From contig NZ_CM001403.1 of the NCBI RefSeq assembly GCF_000166195.2, positions 2,064,432-2,128,431 on the forward strand: a stretch of 64,000 bases of DNA, written 5' to 3'. Shown piece after piece: positions 1 through 9,879 of the stretch (positions within the stretch are counted from its first letter, which is position 1; every line of letters begins with the position of its first letter). The notes beneath the pieces are model-generated. The model was not told where the DNA came from. It did not search any database and was given only the letters and a program-made list of their open reading frames with translations. The stretch is from Mucilaginibacter paludis DSM 18603 (GTDB lineage Bacteria > Bacteroidota > Bacteroidia > Sphingobacteriales > Sphingobacteriaceae). Both the position numbers and the translations under genes were made by a program.

Positions 1-150
1 TCTCAAGAGGGGAATCGCGCGGGCCGCCGCTTTTTTTTGATATCGTACTGATAATGAGATATCTGCTTGACTCCCCTCTCGAGAGGGGGCGGATTGGGAG
101 GTGCGGCTGCAGGGGGTGTGTTAACCGTGCGACGAACTCTGCACACTTCG
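1..150. repeat. Dispersed palindromic repeat, copy 1 (cut by window edge)
   Basis: This segment shares several blocks, in the same order, with the copy at 16355-16520: CTCAAGAGGGGAATCGC, GGCCGCCGCTTTT, GATAATGAG, CTCCCCTCT.GAGAGGGGG, TGCGGCTG and CGTGCGACGAACTCTGCA. The core CCCCTCTTGAGAGGGG is nearly self-complementary and occurs at both ends of the unit in inverted orientation. Translated repeats of this type give the SPLERGG / PLSRGE peptides often mis-annotated in Bacteroidota. It lies downstream of the regulator gene that ends at 211. The left end is outside the window. Confidence 0.8.
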
Positions 151-210
151 TGAACTGCATAAGCATTCGATTTCTATGACTTCGAATAGCGAAGGGTTGA
201 AATAACAAGC

Positions 211-3200
211 CTAATCGCCCTTGGATACATGACCGCGGTTAACTACATCACTGGTAAATGTTTTGCGATATTTTTTTATGTACTGCGAGGGATTCATGTT
301 AAACAGCTTTTTAAATTGTTCCCTGAAATATTTAATGTCGTTGATACCAACCTCGTAGGATGTTTCGAGAATATTGTTGTTGGTATGTATAAATAGCTCG
401 GCCGCTTTTCGTAAACGGATAAACCTGATGAAACTATTGGCAGACTGGCCTGATATCAGCTTAATTTTTTTATACAAGCTGGAATAAGATATGCCAAGGT
501 GAGCGGCCAGCATCTGCGTGTTAAAATCCGCATCTTTAAGATGCTCCCCCACAATGCGTATACAGCTATCCAGAAACCCCTGGTATTCAATAGAAATTGT
601 ATGCACATTGGTATTGAGAGTGATGGCATTATAAAAATATTGCTGCAAGGTGTTCCTGCTTTTCAACAAGCCGGTTACCCTGGCCTTTAGTATCTCTTTA
701 TCAAAAGGTTTGCTGATGTAATCGTCGGCCCCGCCTTCAATTCCCTTCAGCTTAATTTCGGGCGAGGAACTGGCTGTTAATAAGATAACGGGGATGTGCG
801 ATATGGCCATGTCTTCTTTCACGAGGCTGCATAACTCAATGCCGCTCATGCCGGGCATCATCACATCGCTTATCACAATATCAGGCAAATGTTCCTTAAT
901 CAGCTCATACCCTTCCTCGCCATTGTTGGCTTCATAAATGTTATAATCCAGCTTAAACACCTGCCTGATGTATTCCCTGATGTCCTGGTTATCGTCAATA
1001 ACCAGCAGGGTTTTCAGTTCGGCAGTAAGCTGCTGGTCGTAAACGGCTTCGTTGGCTGCTTCAATAATGGCATTTGCCGTACTTTCGTCTTCTATCAGTT
1101 CCTTTAAAAATACAGAGCTGGTGGCGGTGTCTTCTAAAAACTGCCCTGGCTCAAGGTGTTCCGTCCCTTTAAGTAAAGCAACGGTGAATGTTGTCCCTTT
1201 TTCCGGACTGCTTTTGTAGTCAACGGTACCACCGTGGCGTTCAATAAAATTTTTTACCAGGTACAAGCCTATTCCAAATCCACCCTTTAATGAGGTGTTG
1301 TTATTCGGATCCTGGTAAAAGCGGTTGTAAAGTTTTTCGCCGATATTTTCAGGAATGCCGCAACCGGAGTCTTCAACTTCGATGTGCACCGCATTTTCTG
1401 AATCTTTAACCAACATGGTGATCTGCCCACCTTCGGGCGTAAATTTCACCGCGTTTGATAAAAGGTTAAAAAGCGCTATCTCCACTTTTTCTCTGTCGGC
1501 ATAAACTTCAAGGTATTCTGCATTGGCATGAAATTCAAAACCGATCCTTTTCATCCTCGCCTGGTGGGTAAAGCATAAAAACACTTCCTTACTCAAGCTC
1601 ACCAGGTCAAGTTTGACAATTTTTAAATGATCGGCTTCTGACTCTGCCTTTCTAAACAACAACAACTGGTCAACTAAACTAAGCAGCCTTCTGGCATTAC
1701 GGTAAACGATATTGAGGTTGGTGGTATCTACGTTTTTATCGTCTTTATACAATAACTCCTTAACCGGGTTGATGATCAGGGTAAGCGGCGTACGGAACTC
1801 GTGAGAGATATTGGTAAAAAAAGAAAGTTTTTTTTCGTTCAGCTCCTTTTCTTTTTCACTTTCAATATAGGCAATCTTAATTTCATACCTCAGCTTGGCC
1901 TGCCTGTCTTTATACAACCAATAAGTGTATACTACCCCCGAAAGCAGCGCAACATAAATTAAGTATGCCCACCAGGTTTGGTACCAGGGCGGGGTGATCA
2001 CAATGGTGAGCGATTTTCCGTAACTGTTCCATACGCCATCGTTATTGCTTGCAATAACCTTAAAAGCATAAGTACCGGGGCTTAAATTGGTATAGGTGGC
2101 TTTGCGCTGTTTGCCAACGTAATTCCATTTTTTATCAAATCCCTCTAATTTATAAGCGTATTCGTTTTTTTCTGAATGGGTATAGTTAAGGGCAACGTAA
2201 TCGATAGAAAATTCGCTTTGATCGTATTTTAAAGTAACATCCTGGGCGGCGCTGATAATTTGCTTCAATGATGATTGCGCCCCCGGAACTACTGATTTAT
2301 TAAACACCTGGAAATCAGAAAAGAAAACAGGCGGTATCAGTTGGTTGTATTTTATGGTAAGCGGATTAAAATATACAATGCCCATATTGCCGGCCAAATA
2401 AATATCTCCACTTGGGCTTTTACAGATTGTGGCATGCGAGTATACCCCGTCGGCCTCGTCAAAATTCTTCACTTTTAACTTAACCGGGTCAAATTCAGAT
2501 AAGCCTGTGGCCGTAGTGATCCAAAGATGGCCTTGCTGATCTTCAACCAAATTATTAAATACATTGCTGGCGAAACCATCATTAACCGAGTAAACCACAA
2601 ACGAATCGGTTTTGCGTACGTACTTGTTTAAACCATCGGATGTACAGATCCAGATATTTTTCCGCGAATCCTGGTAGATGTAGTGAACTATGTTGTTACT
2701 AATGCTTCCTTTAACCTTATCATTAAAAGTATAGGCGTAAAACCTTTTATTTTGCGGGTTAAACCTGTTGAGCCCTCCCCCATAGGTACCTATCCAAACC
2801 TGGCCCCTATCATCCTTCATTAATTTATAAAGGTGATTATTGCTCAGCGTATAAGGCTTTTTATCGTCGTTATAATAATGGGTGTACTGATTGGTTTGCT
2901 CGTTATAAATTTTTAAGCCGGCATCGGTTGCAAGCCAGTACTCGTGCGGATTAACCTCAAGTATATCCCTGAACACATCTTCGTTAAAAAGACTACCCAG
3001 CGCCGAGTGATGATAATGATGAATAAAAACGTCTTTTTGCTCGTCGTACCGGTCGAAGCCGTTTTCGGTAGTAAGCCATAGCCTGTTCTCATTATCCTGG
3101 TATAAGCTGCTGATGCGGGTGCTGGTTAAACTGTTAGGGTTGCCCGTATGCACAAATAAGCGCGATGTTTTACCATCGGCACTATACCTGAACAAGCCGT

Positions 3201-4344
3201 TGTTGGTAGCCATCCAGGTTGCCGTGCCGTTAACCAACAAACTTTTAACTTCCCTGCGTTTCATATCCAGGGGCAAAAAGTTAAATTTATACTGCTTAAA
3301 GTCAACTTTGGTTAAGCCATCTTTACCGCAGAGCCAGATAATGCCATCCTCATCGTCATACATACTACCATCGGCCATATTGCTTATATTGCCTATCTTA
3401 GTCCAAAGCCTCGTACGTGTGTTAACCCAATAAAAGCCTGCATCGCCGCCCACAATCAAATTTTCGTGATCAGCCCGCAGTATACTGTAGGCAGCTGTGT
3501 TTTCAGGGTCATTGGCAGGGTAAGCCGTATACTTAGCCGTTGCCGGGTTATAACTAAAAAGGCCGTTCCAATAGGTACCTACCCAAATTAGGTTGGCATC
3601 GCGGTCGTAAAACAGACTCCATACATCGTTCGGATTTTTTTGATTTGGGGGCTGTAGCTGCGGGTAACTGGTAAATTGCCTTGTTGTGATATTAAATTTA
3701 TTTAAACCGCCGCTCCAGTTACCGAGCCATAAGTTATTATATTGATCTTCAACAATAGCATTAACCGATTTGCCCTTCATGGCGTAAACATCGTGCGGGT
3801 TAGGCTGGTAAATGATAAACGAATTTGTTTTACTGACGTATTGATTAAAGCCGTTATCGGTACCAACCCAAACAACGCCCCGGGTATCGCAAAATATCGA
3901 CCATACTTTGTTATTGCTGATTGATCCCTTGGCGTTATCCTTATGATAAAAACGCTTAAATTTTTCGGTAACGGGGTCCAGAATGTTTAAGCCATCCATG
4001 GTTCCAACCCAAATCCGTCCGTCACGGTCTTCAATAAGCGCATTGATGTAATTACTGGTGATGCTTGTGCTATCACCCGGAATATTCACCAGGTTTTTAA
4101 ACGTATAGCCGTCAAACCTGCAAAGGCCGTTCATGGTGCCTATCCACATAAAGCCACGTTTGTCTTTTAAAGCTGCGGTAGTACCGTCAGATGGCAAACC
4201 CTCGTGCGTGGTATAGGTTTTAATAGCATAACGCTGATAACCAACATTATTAACAGAGGGTCTGTTAGCACTTTGTCCATTGGCCGTAAAAGTTAACCCA
4301 ACAATATAGGTTAGCAAACAAAGGAAGACTTTAGTGATATCCAT
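211..4344 (-). CDS. Hybrid two-component system regulator (HTCS1)
   Basis: A one-protein sensor/regulator of about 1377 residues that senses an oligosaccharide in the periplasm and activates a polysaccharide utilisation locus. After a signal peptide (MDITKVFLCLL...) comes a two-module propeller of WIGT/WVGT repeats (about 35-690), a Y_Y_Y domain (about 715-785), one membrane helix (WWAYLIYVALLSG, about 790-812), and a histidine kinase with phospho-acceptor His in SHEFRTPL (about 848). An ATPase domain (NLLSNAVKFTPEGG, DSGCGIP, GGFGIGLYLVK) follows, then a receiver with Asp in ISDVMMPG (about 1160) and a C-terminal AraC helix-turn-helix. The start is set at 4344 because the 15 residues upstream would spoil the signal peptide. 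No enzyme or SusC gene on the same strand follows it inside the window, so its target is probably to the left. Confidence 0.95.
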   Translation of the reverse strand: MDITKVFLCLLTYIVGLTFTANGQSANRPSVNNVGYQRYAIKTYTTHEGLPSDGTTAALKDKRGFMWIGTMNGLCRFDGYTFKNLVNIPGDSTSITSNYINALIEDRDGRIWVGTMDGLNILDPVTEKFKRFYHKDNAKGSISNNKVWSIFCDTRGVVWVGTDNGFNQYVSKTNSFIIYQPNPHDVYAMKGKSVNAIVEDQYNNLWLGNWSGGLNKFNITTRQFTSYPQLQPPNQKNPNDVWSLFYDRDANLIWVGTYWNGLFSYNPATAKYTAYPANDPENTAAYSILRADHENLIVGGDAGFYWVNTRTRLWTKIGNISNMADGSMYDDEDGIIWLCGKDGLTKVDFKQYKFNFLPLDMKRREVKSLLVNGTATWMATNNGLFRYSADGKTSRLFVHTGNPNSLTSTRISSLYQDNENRLWLTTENGFDRYDEQKDVFIHHYHHSALGSLFNEDVFRDILEVNPHEYWLATDAGLKIYNEQTNQYTHYYNDDKKPYTLSNNHLYKLMKDDRGQVWIGTYGGGLNRFNPQNKRFYAYTFNDKVKGSISNNIVHYIYQDSRKNIWICTSDGLNKYVRKTDSFVVYSVNDGFASNVFNNLVEDQQGHLWITTATGLSEFDPVKLKVKNFDEADGVYSHATICKSPSGDIYLAGNMGIVYFNPLTIKYNQLIPPVFFSDFQVFNKSVVPGAQSSLKQIISAAQDVTLKYDQSEFSIDYVALNYTHSEKNEYAYKLEGFDKKWNYVGKQRKATYTNLSPGTYAFKVIASNNDGVWNSYGKSLTIVITPPWYQTWWAYLIYVALLSGVVYTYWLYKDRQAKLRYEIKIAYIESEKEKELNEKKLSFFTNISHEFRTPLTLIINPVKELLYKDDKNVDTTNLNIVYRNARRLLSLVDQLLLFRKAESEADHLKIVKLDLVSLSKEVFLCFTHQARMKRIGFEFHANAEYLEVYADREKVEIALFNLLSNAVKFTPEGGQITMLVKDSENAVHIEVEDSGCGIPENIGEKLYNRFYQDPNNNTSLKGGFGIGLYLVKNFIERHGGTVDYKSSPEKGTTFTVALLKGTEHLEPGQFLEDTATSSVFLKELIEDESTANAIIEAANEAVYDQQLTAELKTLLVIDDNQDIREYIRQVFKLDYNIYEANNGEEGYELIKEHLPDIVISDVMMPGMSGIELCSLVKEDMAISHIPVILLTASSSPEIKLKGIEGGADDYISKPFDKEILKARVTGLLKSRNTLQQYFYNAITLNTNVHTISIEYQGFLDSCIRIVGEHLKDADFNTQMLAAHLGISYSSLYKKIKLISGQSANSFIRFIRLRKAAELFIHTNNNILETSYEVGINDIKYFREQFKKLFNMNPSQYIKKYRKTFTSDVVNRGHVSKGD

Positions 4345-4755
4345 AAAAAATACAGGCAATATGTTTGCTAAATTGCACAAAACAACCAATTAAATTGATA
4401 TTCAACCTCAATTGCCTTAAACAAACTCCTATATAAAATACCAACAATGGGAACTTCTATAAACATTTAATTGCTTTAAAAATTGTAAAAAAGTAAAACT
4501 TTTAATTGAATGAGCCGCTTAAGCGATAGTCATTCAATAGGTTAATAGCGGCTTTTGCTACCCCAGTTACAAGCTTTGTTAAATAAGTAAAACCCGGCAC
4601 ATGGCCAGAATTCGTTTTAACGGAACTCAAAGTGTTTCATCATAGTGTTGTACTGTAGCCTAAAGATGTGGACAACGACCGCCCTTAGTAAAAGTGAGGG
4701 GAAACAAGAAAGGGAGCCATTTCCAGGTATAGCTATTGCAGAATATTCGTTAAAT
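4345..4755. other. Intergenic leader of HTCS1, no gene seen
   Basis: AT-rich spacer upstream of HTCS1. It contains an inverted repeat TTGAATGA...TCATTCAA (4506-4537) enclosing the palindrome CGCTTAAGCG, about 160 bases ahead of the start codon. This could be a leader structure or an operator. I see no convincing coding sequence before the antitoxin relic at 4756. Confidence 0.5.
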
Positions 4756-5006
4756 ATGAATATACAGGCAGAAAAACTAAATGTATTACAGCAAATCATC
4801 AATACAAATGATATGAGCTTAATTAAAGACATCAAATCATTGATCAGCATAGAGAGTTGGATTGGTTTGATAGTTTAAGCAAAAGCCAGCAGAATGATGT
4901 TGCTGAGGGGCTTGCGCAATTAGACAACGGCCATTCTTTCAGTCATGAAGAAGCTAAGAAAAGATTCGGTGTATACAGCGCCCGAGTGTCAGCAGGACTG
5001 CTCTAA
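4756..5006 (+). pseudogene. Antitoxin-like gene remnant, frameshifted
   Basis: Two coding pieces in different frames read through to one protein. The first starts at the ATG at 4756 (MNIQAEKLNVLQQIINTND, then MSLIKDIKSLI) and stops at 4876-4878. The second, in the frame of 4860, reads DWFDSLSKSQQNDVAEGL, then a stretch containing HSFSHEEAKKRFG, and stops at 5004-5006. Together this has the length (about 83 residues) and layout of the small Bacteroidota antitoxins that normally precede a RelE/ParE toxin: an N-terminal helix pair, then W-D/E-x-L-S and a HEE motif. The frame change lies near 4855-4860. No toxin gene follows. It is probably a decayed or orphaned module, though a sequencing indel is possible. 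Confidence 0.6.
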
Positions 5007-5013
5007 ACAGCTT

Positions 5014-5036
5014 TGACAACTTTTTAAAAGTTGTCA
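5014..5036. repeat. Perfect 11-bp inverted repeat
   Basis: TGACAACTTTT and AAAAGTTGTCA are separated by one base, directly after the antitoxin remnant. It could be a weak terminator of that gene or an operator-like palindrome. From its end to the terminator at 5215 I see nothing recognisable. Confidence 0.5.
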
Positions 5037-5214
5037 CCGCTCAGGAGCTGCGCTAATTGAGCCTGCCGCAGCGCCTTTTTTCAAAAACTCTTTTACCTTT
5101 TCTCTCGAGCCATTTCGCACATACGACCTTTCGCGCGCAACTGCTTATCTGGTGTACACTCACCGCTTGCAAAAGGTCCCTCCGCTGTCGGGATGACAGG
5201 GTAGTGAGTATTGC

Positions 5215-5258
5215 CATAAAAAAAGAGCCTCCAGGATTGCTGAGGCTCTTTTTTTTAT
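5215..5258 (-). terminator. Intrinsic terminator of the GH2 beta-galactosidase gene
   Basis: The stem AAGAGCCTC / GAGGCTCTT (5223-5231 and 5242-5250) has a 10-base loop. It is flanked by an A tract on the left and a T tract on the right, so it can work in both directions. It sits about 50 bases after the stop codon of the minus-strand gene ending at 5309 and probably ends the long arabinogalactan transcript. Confidence 0.85.
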
Positions 5259-5308
5259 CCCAAAGGGATATTTGTAGGTGCTATTACACAAATAACCTAT
5301 TGCTAAGC

Positions 5309-7741
5309 CTATTTCAATTTTTGAACTAATGGAAGCTCAATAGATTTAAGGCCGGTACCGGTAGCAACAATGGCTACATTACCTTCGTGCGTACCTGCCC
5401 TTACAATCAATTGCGCTTTGCCTCCAAACAGGCTGCGTTGCCATTGGCCTGTCGAGCATTTATCGGGCTCGTGGCTGCTTGGATCTCCGTTGCCAACACC
5501 GATGATCTCGGCATCGCCTTTGATATCGAAATGCAGCAGATCCAGCGCATCCGGAACTTCGCGACCACTCTTGTCAACTACAGTGGCATTAACAACCACC
5601 GCATCTTCGCCGTTGGCCAGCAATATCTTTTTGGATGGCGATAGCACAATGCGATAAGCAGCCGTTGTGGTTTCAACTTTGGCAGCAATCACCTTACCTT
5701 TTTTATGGGCTACAGCAACAAGTTTGCCGGGCTGGTAAGTCACCGTCCAAACCAAATGTCCATCGCGTGTCATTTCCTTTTTCCCAAGGCTTTTGCCGTT
5801 AAGGTATAGCTCAACATCATCGGCATTGGTGTTTACCCAAACCTCAATGGGTTGCCCTTCTTTTCCCTTCCAATTCCAGTGCGGTGCAATATGCAATATA
5901 TCCTTATCTGTCCACCAGGATTGGTAGTAGTAATACACGCTTTTGGGGAAACCGCACATATCCATAATGCCGAAATGCGAATTGATATTAGGCCACCGGT
6001 ATGGCGTTGGCTCGCCACGGTAGTCAAAACCTGTCCAGGCAAATCCGCCCATAAACCATGGCCTTGCATCCGTAATTTTCCACCATGTTTCGGCTGTTGA
6101 TGCCCAGGGTGGGAAAGTGACATCATAATCGGGCACGTAAGCATGCACTGTATCTTTAACATAGATACTGCGGGTAGTAACCGTACTGGCTACCTCTGTA
6201 CCTATAATCGGCTGCAAAGGATGCTCTTTATGGTATCCGTCAATCCCCGATAAATTATAATTGAAGCCCCGCACCGGTATCACTTCGTTTACCCCCCGGT
6301 AAACATTACCCATATTGGCGGCATAGGTGCTTGTGCGGGTAGGGTCAAGTTGCTGTTGTAATAATATTTGATTCTGAGCTATACGCTTTCCGATATCTGT
6401 CCGGTGGGTGGCGTACTCTTCGTTACCTATTGACCACATAAAAATGGAGGCATGGTTACGGTCGCGCAATATCAGATCACGATATTGTTGTTCGTACTCC
6501 TGCCCGCTTGTTAGTAAGCGTGTTTCGTCCATCACCAGCATACCCAGGCTATCGCAGGCATCCAACAATTCGGGTGTTGGTGGGTTATGTGTTGTGCGGT
6601 AGGCGTTAACGCCCATTTCTTTTAACAATGTAATGCGGTAATACTGCAATTCATCGGGCAGTGCCGAGCCCACACCCGCATGATCCTGGTGGCAGCTTAC
6701 ACCTTGTACCTTTAATGGTTTGCCATTTAAAAAGAAACCCTTCTCGCTATCAAATTTAAAAGTGCGTACACCGAATTTAACGTTCACGCTATCGATGGTA
6801 TGTCCACCCGATTTAATCAATGATACCGCCCTGTACAGATAGGCATCATCCAACGACCATAAGCGGGGATTGATGATGGTCATCTCGTCAGTCAGTTTTT
6901 TATTTTCCCGTATGGCTTCGGTAAATGGCAGCTGTTTGCCTGTAGCTATAATTTTGCCGTTCCGGTCGGTTATATAACTGTATAAAGTTGCCTCCGTTGC
7001 AGTAATACCCCTGTTCTCAATATCAGCTTCTATTGTCACCTGCGCTTTTCCGTCCGATACTTCGGCATGCGCAAAAAGTCCACCGGCTGTTTTAAAATGA
7101 ACGTTATTGTAGCTGTTAAGCCAGGCGTGGCGGTATATCCCTGCGCCTTCGTAAAACCAGCCTTCGCTTTGGGTGGCATCGGCACGTACCACCATCACGT
7201 TCTTTTGGCCGAATTTGATAAAATCTGTGATATCAAACGAAAAGCTATTATAGCCGCTAAAATGTCCGCCGATATAATAACCGTTCAACCAAACTTTGCT
7301 GTCGCGGTAAACGCCGTCAAACTGAATTTCATAGCGCTTGCCCGAATCTGCTTTATTAACCGTAAACGTTTTGCGGTACCAGCCAATACTATTTTCGGGA
7401 AATAAGGCTCCTACCGGTTTGTAACCATGCGAATCGATGTCGTCATTTTTTACGTATTGAAAAGGCAGCGCAACAACCCAATCGTGCGGTAACTTTACGT
7501 TGGTCCAGGTAGAATCTTTAAAATCAGTGGCTATACAGGTACCTGCCGTTTCGCCCGATTTTGAAAAAATATTCCCGATACCGTAATTAAAATCGCGTTT
7601 AGGGTCTGAGGCATTGCCCAGGCTAAACTTCCAGCCTGCATCAAAATTGACATGGGTTCGCCTGTTTTGCGTTTGCCCGCTTACCGCTAAAGGCAGGATG
7701 CTTAAACAGATGATGGCCCTGAAGTAAAGTTTTTTTATCAT
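5309..7741 (-). CDS. GH2 beta-galactosidase, secreted
   Basis: An 810-residue retaining glycoside hydrolase that removes terminal beta-linked sugar, most likely galactose, from oligosaccharides in the periplasm or at the cell surface. A signal peptide (ending near AVSGQ) is followed by the GH2 sugar-binding domain (LPHDWVVALPF; GWYRKTF; WLNGYYIGGH), an immunoglobulin-like domain and the TIM barrel. The barrel carries the acid/base Glu in SIGNEEY (about 441) and the nucleophile Glu in IIGTEVAST (about 516). After the barrel come Ig-like domains of the DUF4982 type (VWVNTNADDVELYLNGK). It is the last gene of the region-2 series, 291 bases after the GH35 gene. The exact sugar is inferred from family and neighbours. 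Confidence 0.9.
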   Translation of the reverse strand: MIKKLYFRAIICLSILPLAVSGQTQNRRTHVNFDAGWKFSLGNASDPKRDFNYGIGNIFSKSGETAGTCIATDFKDSTWTNVKLPHDWVVALPFQYVKNDDIDSHGYKPVGALFPENSIGWYRKTFTVNKADSGKRYEIQFDGVYRDSKVWLNGYYIGGHFSGYNSFSFDITDFIKFGQKNVMVVRADATQSEGWFYEGAGIYRHAWLNSYNNVHFKTAGGLFAHAEVSDGKAQVTIEADIENRGITATEATLYSYITDRNGKIIATGKQLPFTEAIRENKKLTDEMTIINPRLWSLDDAYLYRAVSLIKSGGHTIDSVNVKFGVRTFKFDSEKGFFLNGKPLKVQGVSCHQDHAGVGSALPDELQYYRITLLKEMGVNAYRTTHNPPTPELLDACDSLGMLVMDETRLLTSGQEYEQQYRDLILRDRNHASIFMWSIGNEEYATHRTDIGKRIAQNQILLQQQLDPTRTSTYAANMGNVYRGVNEVIPVRGFNYNLSGIDGYHKEHPLQPIIGTEVASTVTTRSIYVKDTVHAYVPDYDVTFPPWASTAETWWKITDARPWFMGGFAWTGFDYRGEPTPYRWPNINSHFGIMDMCGFPKSVYYYYQSWWTDKDILHIAPHWNWKGKEGQPIEVWVNTNADDVELYLNGKSLGKKEMTRDGHLVWTVTYQPGKLVAVAHKKGKVIAAKVETTTAAYRIVLSPSKKILLANGEDAVVVNATVVDKSGREVPDALDLLHFDIKGDAEIIGVGNGDPSSHEPDKCSTGQWQRSLFGGKAQLIVRAGTHEGNVAIVATGTGLKSIELPLVQKLK

Positions 7742-7761
7742 GATGAATCTAAAATATAGTG

Positions 7762-7812
7762 TTTTGGGGTGACTAAAGGCTCAACATGCTCAGCCTGGAC
7801 ATCACCCCTTTT
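7762..7812 (-). promoter_or_regulatory. Leader stem-loop before the GH2 gene
   Basis: The arms GGGGTGA (7766-7772) and TCACCCC (7802-7808) enclose a second pair AGGCT / AGCCT. The structure ends about 20 bases ahead of the GH2 start codon. On the minus strand no T tract follows, so it is not a normal terminator. It may be a processing or stability hairpin between the GH35 and GH2 cistrons. Confidence 0.4.
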
Positions 7813-8032
7813 ATTATGAACAGGTATGTTTCAAATTTATGTTTGTTTTCGATAACAAGCCTCCGACATTTTATCTTATCCCGGCTGTATTTTAACCAAA
7901 GGTTTGGTAACGCCCATTGCCCTGATTACAAAAAGTTATTCCGTTAACCCATGCTCCATCTTTAACCGTACAGGCTCTTGACATAGCTTCAAGTTATAAT
8001 CAAAAGATGGAGGTTGTTAAAAATCTTCGTGC

Positions 8033-9865
8033 CTATCGTTGAATGACATCTAAAATTGGTTTCTCAATTGCTGATAAATTACTGCTTTCCGGTTTCAACA
8101 ATTCAAATACGATGATTTCGTTAGCGCCTTTTTTCAACCATTCTGCCGGAAGATAGAGCGTTTGCTCGGGGCCAATATTCCAATAGCGGCCAAGGTTGTG
8201 CCCATTTACCCAAACCACACCTTTGCCCCATTTGCTCAGATCGATATAGGTATCGGCAATCTTCTGCAAATTAAAGGTGCCCTTTTTAAAAGTTGGCAAA
8301 TTGCCACCTGCAGCAACGCCAGCTTTAAACGCAATTTGCTTGCTATCGCTTAGCGACAAACCAAACATTTGCCATTTGTTAATTTCGGCTCCATTAAAAA
8401 ACACCGCTTTGGTTATACCTTTTTTGTTTTCCAGCAGGTATTTTCCAAAATTAATGCGCCCCATATTCTCTACCAAAATATCGAGGATTACAGGCCCGGC
8501 AGGCAGTGTCACCGTCATGCTGTCTTGCTTTAAACGCCTGTCGAGCGTGCCGATGGTTTTACCGTTAACCATAATAACGGCATAATCGCGCAGATCGCTT
8601 AATTTAAGTACACCTGTTTTGCCACCTTGTATAGTTGTACGATAAAGCACGTATCCATAATCCTGGTTAAGATCTTCGAACGTTAGCGGACTATCACTTA
8701 ACCTGGCTTTAGGCAAATTATCTACCACCGAAACAGACTGACTAAAACCTATCGCCGGAATAGCCATAGCAGGCTTAGCCGCCGGAACAGCCGGGAGTGT
8801 TTGGCCTGCCGGTAAATGCTTTTGTATTACCTGCCTAAACTTCATAAACTTATCGGTTGCGTTACCAGCCTCATCAAGCGGCGCATCATAATCATAGCTG
8901 GTTATTTGCGGTTCGTAAGGTGTTTCGTCCTTATAGTTGGCGCCATTCATAAAAGCACGGGTGGTACCGCCATGAAACATATACATGTTAATGGATATAC
9001 CTGCCGCGAGCACAGTATCTAAACGGCCAACATATTTTTCGGCAGCAACGGTATGGTGGCTTGCTCCCCACCAGTCAAACCAGGCTGGGTACCATTCGGC
9101 AATATAATAGGGGCCTTTGCCATTGTGGTTCTCGTTAATAATCTTTTTAACCTTGGCGGGATCATCAACGCCATTTATAGCAGGCATTAAACCCGGCAGG
9201 TGCCCGTTTTTAACATCAGCGCCGGGGTCGCAGGTGTACAATAAACCATCGAAACCCGCAGCCTTAAACAATTGTTGGTTAAGGGCCAAATAAGCCTTAT
9301 CGCTGCCATACGATCCATATTCATTCTCAATCTGCACCATCAGGATATTACCGCCGTGGTTAATTTGCAAGGGGGCCAGCTGCTTGCCCACCTCGTTAAT
9401 ATATTTACGGTATTCGGCAATATACTGTGCTTCCATGCTGCGCACAACCAATCCCTTTTCGTTTTGCAGCCAGTAGGGGTATCCGCCAAATTCCCATTCG
9501 GCACATACATAAGGGCTTGGGCGCAATATTACCCAAAGGCCTTCTTCCTTAGCTATCTTCACAAATTCGGCCACATCGTTATTGCCGCTAAAATCAAAAT
9601 GACCTTTCTGAGGTTCGTGCAGGTTCCAGAACACATAAGTGCCAATGGTATTCAGCCCCATTGCTTTGGCCATTTTCATGCGGGCGCGCCATGCCTCGCG
9701 CGGAACACGCGGATAGTGCATTTCGCCGGATATCATCTGGAAGGGTTTGCCATCAAGCATAAAGGCATCATCGCCCATGGTAAAAGTATGCTTTGCTTGC
9801 TGGCTATAAGTATTTACACTATAAAGTAATATCAGCGTTAAGAAAATTAAGAATTGTTTTTTCAT
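8033..9865 (-). CDS. GH35 beta-galactosidase, secreted
   Basis: A 610-residue retaining beta-galactosidase with an N-terminal signal peptide (cleavage near NTYSQ). The TIM barrel begins with FQMISGEMHYPRVP and GLNTIGTYVFWNLHEP, both typical of GH35. The acid/base Glu lies in QIENEYGSYG (about 182) and the nucleophile in YYIAEWYPAW (about 257). C-terminal jelly-roll domains end with VWVNGHNLGRYWNIGPE, the usual GH35 signature. The start codon lies 14 bases after the stop of the beta-glucuronidase gene, so the two are probably co-transcribed. In arabinogalactan use it would trim galactose from beta-1,6 or beta-1,3 side chains freed by the endo-enzymes. GH35 also acts on other galactosides, so the linkage is not fixed by sequence. 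Confidence 0.93.
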   Translation of the reverse strand: MKKQFLIFLTLILLYSVNTYSQQAKHTFTMGDDAFMLDGKPFQMISGEMHYPRVPREAWRARMKMAKAMGLNTIGTYVFWNLHEPQKGHFDFSGNNDVAEFVKIAKEEGLWVILRPSPYVCAEWEFGGYPYWLQNEKGLVVRSMEAQYIAEYRKYINEVGKQLAPLQINHGGNILMVQIENEYGSYGSDKAYLALNQQLFKAAGFDGLLYTCDPGADVKNGHLPGLMPAINGVDDPAKVKKIINENHNGKGPYYIAEWYPAWFDWWGASHHTVAAEKYVGRLDTVLAAGISINMYMFHGGTTRAFMNGANYKDETPYEPQITSYDYDAPLDEAGNATDKFMKFRQVIQKHLPAGQTLPAVPAAKPAMAIPAIGFSQSVSVVDNLPKARLSDSPLTFEDLNQDYGYVLYRTTIQGGKTGVLKLSDLRDYAVIMVNGKTIGTLDRRLKQDSMTVTLPAGPVILDILVENMGRINFGKYLLENKKGITKAVFFNGAEINKWQMFGLSLSDSKQIAFKAGVAAGGNLPTFKKGTFNLQKIADTYIDLSKWGKGVVWVNGHNLGRYWNIGPEQTLYLPAEWLKKGANEIIVFELLKPESSNLSAIEKPILDVIQR

Positions 9866-9879
9866 TATTAATAGGTAGG

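Noticed and set aside
5309..7741. Beta-glucuronidase function for the first GH2 protein
   Set aside because: The NxKG motif seen in the GH2 protein at 9880-11736 is not visible here, so beta-galactosidase is preferred.
9272..9829. A 185-codon open frame on the plus strand opposite the GH35 gene
   Set aside because: It is a shadow of a well-supported gene, with no domain, signal or plausible start region. Many similar antisense frames in this window were left out for the same reason.
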